This document shows positions 1 to 10,340 of a stretch of 64,000 bases of DNA, in pieces; the first letter of the stretch is position 1, and each line of letters starts with the position of its first letter. The DNA lies in the NCBI GenBank assembly GCA_026545765.1, contig CM048840.1, forward strand, positions 48,782,580 to 48,846,579, given 5' to 3'. The position numbers were made by a program, and so were the translations under genes. The notes under the pieces are model-generated. The model did not search any database, was not told the origin of the DNA, and worked only from the letters and a program-made list of their open reading frames with translations. This DNA is from Plantago major (Eukaryota; Streptophyta; Magnoliopsida; Lamiales; Plantaginaceae).

Positions 1-3000
1 TCAATCAGAAGAACACTTGGACGGAGAGAATGTGATCTCATCTCCTCCAAGAGAAACTAAAACTTCTGAACAAGCAGTATTTGAAGAAAAGGTTCCAGAA
101 ACCCCCAAGGTTTCGGAGAAAGATGCCACTGAGCTTCCTCACTTGGAAGTAAGCGAAGTCTCAGAAAGTATTTTTCCACCTATCTTTTCTGATAACAAGT
201 TTCTAAACATATTTGATTCTATTTCTCAGGTTCAATCAAAAAGAAAGGATGCTGAGGATCAGACTTCTCCTCACATCAAGGTATCTGAGGCCTCTATGCC
301 CAAACAAGCAGAAGTCCAAGCAAATGAGCCTAGTGTTTCTACGGGTATGCTCGAAGCTTACTTTTGCACAGATACTAACACAAGTAGTTTGAACAAAACT
401 AACTTGATCCCTTTCTTCGTGCTCAAAGTCTAGTGCCACTCAACTTACTCCAAGCCTTTAAGAAGCACACTCTCAAGAAACATCTAAAGTGCTTCAGACA
501 ATGGCAGAAACTCAGAAAGGCCGATCTTTCTGAAATTGCAAGAGTAATTGACATCCCAGAGAAAAGGGCCATAGCAATCAATCTGGAAGACCATATCCAT
601 GCTATGTTTCCCACAGAATCATATTCTTTTGCCACTCTGATGGATGATAACTTCTTAAATGAAGTAGCACAAAGACTCCTAGCAGACTTTCAAGCTGTTG
701 ATGCTCAAACCCAAGAGCAGATGGTCACCCATCCGTCCTTGCCCAGCAAGCTCACAACCTACCCTTCTGAGCAAGAAGTAAATGGGAGGATGATCACACT
801 TCCTAATGTGATCAACCTGGTTTCTGAAGATGAGAAGGAAACTGATGAGAATGATTACCAAGAACCTCCTTCTGAGCATCCAAGTCAAGAAGACAAGAAA
901 AAGGATGATGATGATGATCGAATGATGATCCCTGACACAGGCGGGATTCAGAAAATTAGCAAAGGAAGTGCAGAAAAGGCTACTCCTTCCAATGCTCAGA
1001 AAGCCCCATCATCATCACCACCAAAGTCTCATCAAAATACCCAACAGGCTGAACAAGACACATTTGAAGAAATCACAGCCACTGAGTTCAGGATTGAACA
1101 ACTCAGATTTAAGTTGGAAGAGGAGAAGAGAATCAACTTAGAGTGTCAAGCTCTTGTTGAAGAAAAGGAAGCCAAACTCGAAAAGCTCAGAGAAGCTAAT
1201 GCTAAGGAACTGGCACTCCTAGATGAGCAAAGGTTGTTGAAAAATGCCATCGTTGTCACTTCTTCTTGAGATAGATGCCATGGATGACAATGATGATGAA
1301 GAGCATTATGCTAAGGCTGCATCGAAAGACCTTCTACTTCTCGGAAGGCGGCATACTCAAAAAAAGATTGCCACTCTGCAAACAATCCAAGAAAAGGATT
1401 ATGAGAATGATCTTTGAAATAAACCCAAACTTGATCTCCCAAGCGGAAGATGAGAGGCTAATCACTAAGGAAAAGCTAGCCCTTCAGCGCCTCAAATTTT
1501 CTCTCCAGTCCTTCAAGAAGTGATGAGCACAGTCCGTAATTTGTTTTCTTGGAACTAAGAGACAGACTTGTTGCTCAAGACAACAAAGTCCTACAGTCAG
1601 TCCCAGAAGAGATGAAAGATTTGGCTACTGCATTGCTAAATAGAGCAACCAGCATAGCTCTCTCTCAGAAAGACTTAGCTCTGATCAGGGAAGAAGACTG
1701 AAACAATGCCAATCAAGCACTAGCAGATGCTACTTATGCTATTCAACAAGCTGAGGATATTCTAAAGCCTCTTGAAGAGCTCAACAGAAAAGAGCAAGTG
1801 TTGGTTAGGCAAAACAAGGACATGAAAGAAGAAATCCAAGAATTGGTCAGGGTGCATAACAACCTCCAGAAGAACTTTGAATCACTCTCTAAAGCTTATG
1901 CTATCATGAGTCAGTCATTCATGACTAAGGGGGGAGGAGATGCCTCAGAAAGGCAGAGGAAGAAAAAGAAAACAATCAAATCTCCCCTCCTCAAGTCAAC
2001 TAGTCATTAAGGACACCACTGGAGACACCCCTGCTGAAGAAGTTGTTCCAGATCAACCAGCCAGAAAGATGAGAAGTATGGTCACTAGGGGAACCAAGTC
2101 CCTTAGGATCTCAGATGGGAACAACCAGAAAGCTTCTGAAGAAGAAAATCAAAAAGAAGGTGAGGTAAGAGGTCAAGAGAGCTGCAAGCCTCACAACTGG
2201 AACATCAATAATGATGATGAGGATGAATCGTCTTGATGAACATCCACTTCACAAAGAAGAAGGCAAGCAAGCCCATTACAACCTCCTCTCAGCAAAGGCC
2301 ATTAGCGGCGTAACCCCTTCCGAAATACCAAGTCAATTCAAGGGACTTCCACCAAAGATAGCCCCAAGGCGGGAAGAAAGAGTCACAGATCTCTGACGTA
2401 AGGCCACCTAATGTAAAGGCTAGAAGGGATATTCGGTTTGGCGAGCAAACAAAGAAACTCATCAAGAAAAGCCAACCGATGCCCACATTGAGTATGTGAA
2501 GACCCGGAATGAAGAGTCTTCATATAGGTGCATTCTCAACAAGAATGGGTATTGGATTCGAACGCAACATCTACTTGTCAATGATAAGTTTCCAACTCCC
2601 ATCTTCAACCGGATCCTAAAATGGAGTGAAGGCAAGCCAAATTTGCTAAAACACGAGCACCTTCATGCCAGCTAAACTTTGAGGTTGAAAAGAGAAATGA
2701 TGCGGAAGATGGACCTTTCTTTTTCTTGTCCTTACCCAAGCCGTAAGATGTGCACAAGACAAGAAAACTGGATGGTACCTACAAAAGCGTAGAACAAGCT
2801 AGGTGTTCATCCCTGAGTCATTCTACATGACAAAGGATGAATATCTGGATGATATTCACTATCCGGAAGAAATATACAAGTATTTCAACCTATCTGAGCC
2901 GCAAGTAGACCATGCCAGGTGCAGGAAAAATACTCTTGGGTCAAACACTTTCAAGAAGAACTACAATCTTGGCAAGAGTTACCATGAAATTTGTATCTTA

Positions 3001-3106
3001 TCCGAGAAGATGTAACTTTCTGTCGGAAGGATACTTTATGACTATGTCCAAGAATGCGAGAAAAGTGGATGATTACGTCAGATCCGTAAAGGTGTCAAGA
3101 ACTTGA
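1..3106 (+). pseudogene. Sirevirus-like 3' ORF (envelope-like/coiled-coil), decayed
   Basis: This is the 3' internal region of a Ty1/copia element on the + strand, open at the left window edge. Reading frames follow one another (to about 433, 433-1269, 1275-1523, 1798-2236, 2803-3106) and are separated by stops and frameshifts. Visible features are acidic and Ser/Pro-rich stretches, a coiled coil at about 1075-1250 (Glu/Lys/Leu-rich, EEKRINLE), another Gln/Lys-rich helix at 1740-1960, and a C-terminal part (about 2490-3030) with NKNGYWI and FYMTKDEYLDDI. The C-terminal part matches the better preserved copy at 60270-60866 closely. A polypurine tract and LTR start follow at 3492-3507. Sireviruses carry an extra ORF after pol, often called envelope-like, with coiled coils. 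Assignment to that ORF is inferred from position and composition; its function is unknown. Confidence 0.7.
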
Positions 3107-3491
3107 GGTTTCGAACTAAGTTAATTTTTGAAGACTTGAAGACTAGTATCTTAGAATGTTTACTTGGAGCTTGGACTCTCTGTTGTTCTAATTTACTTAG
3201 TTTGTTTTGTTACTTTTTGTAATCTTCTTGTTGTTTCTAATTTTCTCTATCCTTAAAAGTTGCATCTTATTCAGAATAATCGTACCTATCAAGATCATAC
3301 TCTCGGATACACTCTAATAGATGACAACTTATCAGCAAAGGTCACTTCTTGTGATTTAGTTGATGTTTACTTTCTGCACTTAATTCAACTAAAATTGAAT
3401 ATCATTTGAAATGATTAAGTGGTGGATTGTTTTCTCTTCCAGGATTACAACTTTGTAATAGGACTTTGAAAGATAGTCATGATGACTGATC

Positions 3492-3504
3492 AAAAAGGGG
3501 AAAA
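3492..3504 (+). other. Polypurine tract of Sirevirus-like element
   Basis: A purine run (AAAAAGGGGAAAA) lies directly before the LTR start TGTTAGGAATATCTG. The same arrangement recurs at 61233-61247, so this marks the 3' end of the internal domain on the + strand. Confidence 0.75.
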
Positions 3505-3506
3505 TT

Positions 3507-3830
3507 TGTTAGGAATATCTGTTAGTATTTTGATCATTCATCACATGTTCCTATCTTAGCCAGAAAGGTGATTAAGTACTCTTGGTTCACTTGAACATTG
3601 TAAAAGAGGAAATCACTGAGTATAATTAGTCTAGTAAATCTTGTATTAGGATTATAGGTCTCTGAGTGTAATTTTTATTTCAAGAAGACCATGAAGATCA
3701 ATCCTAGCAATGGAGCTTTTCTGAAGATTACAAGACCGGAGATTGCACAAGATTTATGAAGACACCAAGGTTTAGTCTCACTCGGAAAGACTATGTCCTT
3801 AATCCTTTCTTAAGTACATTTAGTTACTTT
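3507..3830 (+). mobile_element. Truncated 3' LTR (first ~320 bp) of Sirevirus-like copia
   Basis: It begins TGTTAGGAATATCTG right after the polypurine tract and can be followed alongside the complete LTR at 61248-62907: TTGGTTCACTTGAACA, GTAAAAGAGGAAA and GTGTAATTTTTATTT occur in the same order. Similarity fades at about 3790-3830, where sequence of the oppositely oriented element begins. About 1.3 kb of the LTR is missing. The exact junction cannot be fixed by eye. Confidence 0.7.
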
Positions 3831-3883
3831 TGAAACATGATTTTGGAATAGTGGGCCATGTCTGAATTTCAACAGTCCACTAT

Positions 3884-4119
3884 TTACTGTGAATTAATTT
3901 CCACCGTACATATCAGTCGCTTAACTTCATCAAGGGTCACCATTGCTTTTCCAGCAATGATCACAATCAGCAAGTGTAATTGTGCCCATTTAATGAGTTT
4001 TGGCAACTTGCTATCTGAATCACAATTCTGTATGGCCAAGGACACTGTTCGCATCTTAATCTGTCTTATACTTAGGATTTTTCCAAGTTTTTCATCAAGA
4101 TAGAAATAATGCGAGTTTC
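3884..4119 (-). pseudogene. Short open frame after pol, possible start of 3' ORF
   Basis: A minus-strand frame stays open for about 75 codons downstream of the RNase H stop, from a stop near 4119 to TAA at 3884. It contains an internal Met and the peptides KLPKLIKWAQLHLL and AMVTLDEVKRLI. Its place after pol suggests the first part of the extra 3' ORF of this family. The two other copies lack this part, so it cannot be compared within the window. Confidence 0.35.
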
Positions 4120-4248
4120 AAGAGAGTAGTTGACTGTAGATAGTTATTCTATTCTCTTTTGTGTTCCCCGTTTATAGAGTGATTCAGATATCTGAGTTCC
4201 TGTCTCAGAGATCTTAAACTATCTTTTTGCTCTTTAGCCTTTTCGACT

Positions 4249-4370
4249 TCTGGATACCCGTTCCAGATTTCTCTTTTCTCTTTTTTTTGGATACCCGTTC
4301 CAGATACCTCTTCTCTGGATGCCCGTTCCAGATACCTCTTCTCTGGTTTCCCGTTTCAGATACCTGAACT
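4249..4370. repeat. Short tandem repeat, ~28-bp unit, after pol
   Basis: The unit GGATACCCGTTCCAGATAC followed by CTCTTCTCT recurs about four times, the last copies diverged (GGATGCCCG, GGTTTCCCG). It lies just outside the RNase H stop codon in the untranslated part of the minus-strand element. Confidence 0.75.
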
Positions 4371-4373
4371 CTT

Positions 4374-5510
4374 TCAGTTCATTGGTAGTTCCATTAGTCC
4401 AAGACTATGTCTTAAGGCTAAGAATCTACTTTCTTGTAGTGGCTTAGTGAAGATATCTGCAAGTTGGTCTTCAGTGCCAATCTTGAGTATCTCTATATTG
4501 TCTTTTTCAACATGGTCTCTGATGAAGTGATGTCTAACATCAATGTGCTTTGTTCTGGCATGAAATTTAGGATTCTGTGTAATCGCAATAGCACTTGTGT
4601 TGTCACAGAAAATGGGAGTTTTCTTCTCATCGAGTCCATAGTCTTTAAGTTGTTGTTGTATCCACAGAATTTGTATTGCACAACAACCAGCAGCAATATA
4701 TTCAGCCTCTGTGGTAGAAGTTGCAATTGAGTTTTGCTTCTTGCTACATGAGATAAGTCTAGTACCCAGAAATTGACAAGTTCCTGAGGTGCTTTTCCTA
4801 TCAAGCAATGATCCAGCATAATCAGCGTCTGAGTACCCAGCTAAACTCAATCCACTTTCTTTAGGATACCACAATCCTACATCTACTGTACCCTTTACAT
4901 ACCTTAATATTTTCATAGCAAAGTTGTAGTGTGTTTGCATTGAATTTGTCTGAAATCTAGCACATACTCCAACGGCATATTGAATATCAGATCTACTTGC
5001 AGTGAGGTAAAGTAGTGAACCTATCAATTTCCTATACTTATGTTCTTCAACACTCTTATCTGATTCAGTATAGGTCATTTTGGTTCCAATGCTCATAGGT
5101 ATCTTAGCATTCTTTTCAGAAGGCTTAAGATTGAATTTTGTGAGCATATCTTTTGCATACTTTGTTTGACTAATGAATATTCCATCATTGAGTTGCTTGA
5201 CTTGCAATCCTAGGAAATAATTCATTTCTCCCATCATGCTCATCTCAAACTTGCTTTTCATGAGATTTGCAAAGTCATTACAAAGTTGCTTGTCCTTAGA
5301 TCCAAATATGATGTCATCAACATATACTTGAACTAAGAGTAGTTTCCCATCATGATTTAAGGTAAATAAAGTTTTATCAACTTCACCTTTCTTGAAACCA
5401 CTTTTCAGAAGGTATTTGGCCAAAGTGTCATACCATGCTCTTGGAGCCTGTTTGATCCATACTGAGCTTTCATGGTTTATAGACCATTCTACTTTACGAG
5501 GAAACTTCAA
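4374..5510 (-). pseudogene. Ty1/copia reverse transcriptase C-terminal half and RNase H
   Basis: The 378-codon frame begins within the RT domain. It has the catalytic YVDDI motif, then DIRYAVG-like connection sequence, then the copia RNase H: AGYSDADYAGS, TEAEYIAAG and the HIDVRHHFIRDHV segment before the stop. These are standard copia RT/RH landmarks. The N-terminal half of RT is upstream (5511-5900) but is broken by frameshifts and stops; the AFATHKDFKVY-like piece is visible there out of frame. The track starts at a chance codon, so the fragment has no start of its own. Non-functional. Confidence 0.9.
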
Positions 5511-5858
5511 AGCCGGTGGTTGCTCAACATAAACTTCTTACGCAAGTTCACCGCTTAGGAATGCACTTTTGACATCCATCGATAAACTTTGAAATCTTTA
5601 TGAGTCGCAAAGGCTAGAAAGAGTCTTATTGCATCCAATCGGCAACGTGCATATGACTCGTCAAAATCTAAGCCTTTAGTCCGAGTAAATCCTTGGCAAC
5701 CAATCTTGCTTTGTTTGTGTTATGTCACAGATTCATTCATCTTGTTTCGAAAACCCATTTAGTTCCAATCACGTATATTCCTTCTATAAATGGAACTAGT
5801 TTCGGACTTTGTTTCTCTCAAATTGATCCAACTCTTCTTGCATTGCGAGAGATCCATC

Positions 5859-6206
5859 TTAGTCTCCTAATGCTTCTTCTATATTTTCGTGTTCAATATT
5901 CGAGATGAAACATCCAAAGAGAGAGTTAGCATTTTCACTCGCTCTCCTAGTCCTAACACCCTGATTAATCGGTCCAATTATATCCTTTGTAGGATGATCT
6001 TTGATCCATTTCATCATAGGTTTAGTGTTAGTAGGATCAATATCCAGGTGATCTGAATGTGAATCACTAAGATTTTGATTTGATACTTTTTCAGTATCTG
6101 AGATATCTGACATATGGGAAATGTCATGGATATCTGACACTTTTTCGATGTTAGAGATATCCGAGACATGCATTTCAAAGATTCTTATTTTCAGATACCT
6201 CTTCAT
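5859..6206 (-). pseudogene. Pol linker between integrase and reverse transcriptase
   Basis: This open stretch encodes a Ser/Asp/Ile-rich linker with an internal peptide repeat (VSDIS.IEKVSDIHDIS, then MSDISDTEKVS), followed by DHPTKDIIGPINQGVRTR. That last segment is the conserved start of the copia RT module (the HP..IIG...GV.TR pattern). The repeat reflects recurring ATATCTGA motifs in the DNA. The integrase frame overlaps the same region after a frameshift. Confidence 0.75.
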
Positions 6207-6225
6207 GATGAAGGTTCTCAGTAAC

Positions 6226-7473
6226 CTATTCCATTGCTGGAAAACTCATAGGAAATTCCTCATCATGTTTGTGAGTCATCTTGTTGTTACTAGGCTTTTC
6301 AAGCTTTTCTACGTCAGAGTCATCCTCACTTTCCATAATGATGTTTTTTCTTTCTGAGGATTCTTCTTTAGAATCCCTCAGTAATAGTTCTTTGAACCTT
6401 TCTGAGAGTTCATCAATAGGAGGTGTTTTCTTACTTCCTTCATAGAATACAACATGAACTGATTCTTCAATTTTCTTTGTTCTTTTGTTGTAAACTCTGT
6501 AAGCTTTGCTGTTTGTGGAATAGCCAAGAAAAACACCTTCATCTGCCTTTGGTTGAAATTTTCTCAGATAATCTTTCCCATTGTTTAGAACAAAACATCT
6601 ACAACCAAATACTCTCAGATGTTTGATATTAGGGGGTCTACCAACCAAGATTTCATAGGGGGTCCTGTCATGGTGTTTGTTTATCAAGCATCTATTCTGA
6701 GTGTAGCAAGCTGTGTTTACAGCTTCAACACAATAAATTTCACTTATCTCAGTGTCAGCTAGCATTGTCCTTGCAGCTTCTTTAAGGGTTCTGTTTTTCC
6801 TTTCTGCAACACCATTTTGTTGTGGTGTTCTTACAGAGGAAAGTTGGTGTTGTATACCTTTGCAGGTGCAAAACTCCTTTATGTACTGGTTGACAAACTT
6901 AGTACCATGGTCTGTTCTGATTGCAGATACCTTGTCATTTTTCATGACTTCAAGCTTTTTCAACAAGTTTGGTATCTCCACCCTGGCATCAGATTTGTGT
7001 TTCAGAAAGACAACCCAAGTGAATCTTGAGAAGTCATCTACAACAACCAAACCATACTTCTTTCCTGCATAACTAGTTACAGATGATTCAAAAAGATCCA
7101 TGTGTAACAGTTGCAGTGGTCTAACACTAGAGTGTCTGATTTTGGACTTGAAAGAGATCTTAGATTGTTTCCCCATCGGCGAGCAGATACCATCCTTTCT
7201 GAAAGATGTTCTGGGAAGACCAACCACTAACTCTTTCTTGGCAAGTCTATTCAGAGTTTTGAAGTTCAAGTGACTCATTCTTTTGTGCCATAACCAGTGC
7301 TCTATTGTGTGATCAGATTGACTCACCATGAGACATTCTTCAGTTGTGGCAGATGCCCAATCGGCAACATAAAGACTGCCTTTCCGCCGACCAACTAAGA
7401 CTGTCTGCTTTGACTCATTGTCAATTAGTTTGCAGTATTTAGCTTTGAATTTTATAGTAAAACCCTTGTGCAT
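6226..7473 (-). pseudogene. Ty1/copia GAG-pre-integrase and integrase
   Basis: A 415-codon fragment. Near residue 60-75 is the pre-integrase zinc region (HWLWHKRMSHLN, then CSPMGKQSK in place of a clean C-C pair). The DDE core shows LLHMDLFES, VVVDDFSRFTWV, AIRTDHGTKFVN and QQNGVAERKNRTLKEAARTM, which carry the two Asp and one Glu. A C-terminal segment reads VFGCRCFVLN...FQPKADEGVFLGY, typical of copia integrase. This is the longest intact part of the element and belongs to the polyprotein begun upstream by gag and protease. Confidence 0.92.
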
Positions 7474-7509
7474 AAGCGGCTCATGCTAAATAGATTATAT
7501 TTCAAATCC

Positions 7510-7716
7510 TTAACATATGTCGTCAGTGATTGTTAAAGTCCCCAATTTGACGTTGCCAAATCCCAGAGAGGGATTTAATTCTCCTCCAGCAAATCTGATA
7601 TCTGGTCCTGTGTTGCAAGCTTTGTAATCAAGCAGATTTGCTTTGTCTCCTGTCATGTGCTTTCCGCATCCACTATCAAATAGCCATTGTGCTTTGGTCC
7701 AGGAGGCATTCTGCAC
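7510..7716 (-). pseudogene. Ty1/copia aspartic protease fragment
   Basis: A short frame with WLFDSGCGKHMTGD, the copia retropepsin active site (DSG followed by HMTG), then GGELNPSLGFGNVKLG. Only about 68 codons remain; a break separates it from the integrase frame at 7473. Confidence 0.85.
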
Positions 7717-7734
7717 ATAACAGGAAACAGGAGA

Positions 7735-8203
7735 TTAGGTTCTCATATCTTTGATGGAACCGTCAGAATTAAAAGTTCTTCCAGTAGGAATCCATTTTTG
7801 AGTGAATTTCTTTGAAATATGCTTTTGTCTAACAGGAACGTAAGGAGGAATTCTATTTGAATGAATGTTATCATTAGTAAGAATTATTTTCTTCCTTGGT
7901 GTGTTCCTAGGTGCTCCATATGATGCTTTCAGATACATCGGGTTTACGAGTTTGCTTTTCAGCAAACTTAGCCTTCCTTGCCAGATTTCTTCTAGCCCTG
8001 GCATTCAGATTTTCAGTGGCTTGATTTAACTTCCACTTCTGATAATTGCTTTGAGCAATTCTAGCTTTCATCCATCGTTCTTGCTCCTTCTTGTACTCAT
8101 GAGCAAGTTGTTTTCCGATGCCTTTGTAGCCAATACCGTTTCGAGCATATGAAGCTATCTGAGATCTTTTCTCATCAGCTTTGCTAGTCTTTGGTTGATC
8201 CAA
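7735..8203 (-). pseudogene. Basic gag-pol spacer region
   Basis: Two overlapping frames (7735-8004 and 7907-8203) encode a Lys/Arg-rich segment (NARARRNLARKAKFAEK, then KKFTQKWIPTGRTF) directly before the protease. WIPTGRTF-like sequence is usual at this place in copia polyproteins. One frameshift lies between the two frames. Confidence 0.6.
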
Positions 8204-8506
8204 TTTCTTTCCAGAAAAAGTGACATGGGAGAATTTGCCAGCTCCTGCAATTCTACCTTTTTGAGAGACATAGCACTGTGGGTGTTTACACTTTTCAGTG
8301 TTGTGTTTCTTTTCGTAAACGCATTACCAGGATTTTGTTTTGACTTGTTTTTCCCACAAAGGTTTAGTCACAACTGCCTTTCCTTTGTCAACAATCTTTG
8401 TCTTTTCACCGATACTATAGATTGCATGGGAACCGTCTTGCTGAGTACTTACAAATGTTCTTTTCTCCTTACTCTTATTCAGAGTGATAGAACAATCATG
8501 CAGTAT

Positions 8507-8854
8507 TCATTCAAGTCCTTTCTTTTCTGAAGGGTCTCTTAAGTAAGATTGTACTTCAGTAAGAGTGTCACTAGCTTTGGCATAAGATTGAAAAGATAGT
8601 TCTTTCTTCTTGAGTTCCTTGTTTTCAGAAAGAAGATTTTCATAATTCTTTCGTAACTCAGCCATTGCTTCTTCATGTGACTTTTCAGTCTCAGATATCT
8701 GAGCTTTGAGAAATGCGTTTTCAGCATCCTTTCTCTCAGATTCTTTAACTAATCGAGAATTTTCCTTTTCAAGAGAATTCTTTTCTTCTTCAAGGTTTTC
8801 GGCTCTAGCTCGGATCATTAGAAATTCTCTTTCATAGATTTCAAGTTCTTTCAC
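8507..8854 (-). pseudogene. Coiled-coil segment of gag/pol
   Basis: 115 codons, almost entirely heptad-like and rich in Glu, Lys, Leu and Asn (NLEEEKNSLEKENSRLVKE, ENLLSENKELKKKEL). It lies between the gag zinc-knuckle region and the protease. Coiled coils near the gag C-terminus are reported for Sireviruses, which supports the lineage call. No enzymatic motif. Confidence 0.7.
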
Positions 8855-9199
8855 GAGATTTTCTAGATTTTTATTTCCTCTTCATCACTTTCATAAGTGT
8901 AGCAAGAAGTATGTGTTACCTCATCACCATAAGGCAGTTTTCTATGTTGGAGATGTCCGGTCCACAATTTCAAAGAACTCCACATTTCATTCTTCTTGAG
9001 GCCAAAGTCGATTATATCATGAGTAACTCCACATAATTACGGTGATGGTAGGTTGAATCATCTGAATTGTCATCTTGAGAATCATCTCAACGTCTAGAGC
9101 ATCCGGTTGAATTTGGATTTTCTTTCTTTCTTGATTAACAAAGCTTTACGGCTTTCGAAGATTCTTCTATCTTTCTTGTCTTTGTCCTTAGTTTGTTGA

Positions 9200-10245
9200 G
9201 GCGGGACAATCCTTCTTGAAGTGGCTGTTTACGACAATAAGCAGAGATATCGTTTCAATTTACGCTTCCTCAAGACATGATGCTTTACGAAAGTGCTTGT
9301 TCAGCGAGCTTTGCATATTTTTGTACTGGTGATAGTTTGAGCCTAGATGCTTTTTCAGCTTCTCTTTGGCTTTTCTTCTCTCAATTTCTCGACTGACAAA
9401 TTTAATCATTTGCTTTGCAGCAAGAGCATCCTCAGTCTCCTCCTTGCTTTTCTTCTTTTCAGAAGTTCCTTGAGTAACTAGAGCAACATTCTGCAACTTT
9501 TCAGTTGTTTGTTCTCTCTGAGTTGTCTCATAGTCAACAGTAGCAAGATGTGAGAAAAGTTCCACTGGAGTGATATTTGGCATACCTTGGTTAAAATAAA
9601 AGAATTTAGTATGCTCCCAGTTGTGGTTTAGACTTCTGACAATAGTCTTAATCTTCTCAGACTGAGAGTATCTATTGCTTTCCCCAAGTGTTGCCATATC
9701 ACTCATGAGAGTGGTAAACCTGAAATCAAGTTCTTCTAGAGTTTCAGTGGGACCTTGTTTGAAATTTTGAAATTTCAACTTTAGAACTTCGAACTTGTTT
9801 TCCTTGGTTTTCTCGATTAAAACAGATTTCTTCAATCGGTTGCAAAGGCAACTTTCGCCGCTTTAGCACCCACGCTTTACTTGTATGTGTGCTCGGTGTC
9901 GATGATGATGTTACGAGCTTGACCATCCAGACGATTCCTCTTGGCATCTTCCGATGTCCAGAGTTCTCTGGGCTTTGGTTCGTAAATAACTTGACCAGTA
10001 GATCTTCCACTAGTTGACGCATCTGTTTGTGAAGATCCTTCGCTTTGATCTCTGTCTCTTCCACTTGAAACCTCCATGACTTGCTTAAGTTGTTGAATGA
10101 CTATTGGGCCATTCTTTATTACTTCGATCATCTCGTCACTTATGGCTTCAAGGTGGAGCATCATGTTATTTTTCCATTTGTCGTAGTTCTCTGGTTTGAG
10201 AACGGGTGCATCACTCAGAGACATACCTGCACACTTAACACACAA
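9200..10245 (-). pseudogene. Ty1/copia gag, frameshifted
   Basis: The start is probably the Met of MSLSDAPVLKPENYDKWK at about 10224, a typical copia gag N-terminus. The frame continues in a second frame (9744-10064) and then a third (9260-9835) with FKQGPTETLEELDFRFTTLM, SLNHNWEHTKFF and AKQMIKFVSREIERRK, typical of the UBN2-type gag. At 9200-9255 a degenerate CCHC zinc knuckle can be glimpsed out of frame. At least two frameshifts disable it. Confidence 0.85.
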
Positions 10246-10326
10246 ATTAAATAGTCCTCAAAAGTGGACAAAGTTCCTTCACCTATCTGGGGATCTAGGT
10301 TCGGTCTGAAATTTGGTGAACCTCCT

Positions 10327-10338
10327 GCTCTGATACCA
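10327..10338 (-). other. Primer-binding site, initiator tRNA-Met
   Basis: On the minus strand TGGTATCAGAGC lies two bases after the LTR end. It is complementary to the 3' end of plant initiator methionine tRNA and is the usual primer site of plant copia elements. Confidence 0.9.
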
Positions 10339-10340
10339 CT

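Noticed and set aside
17-433. Host gene in the first 3 kb
   Set aside because: The frames lie upstream of a polypurine tract and LTR, and match the transposon copy at 59790-60866.
4464-4730. Plus-strand ORF opposite RNase H
   Set aside because: Shadow of the minus-strand RT/RNase H frame.
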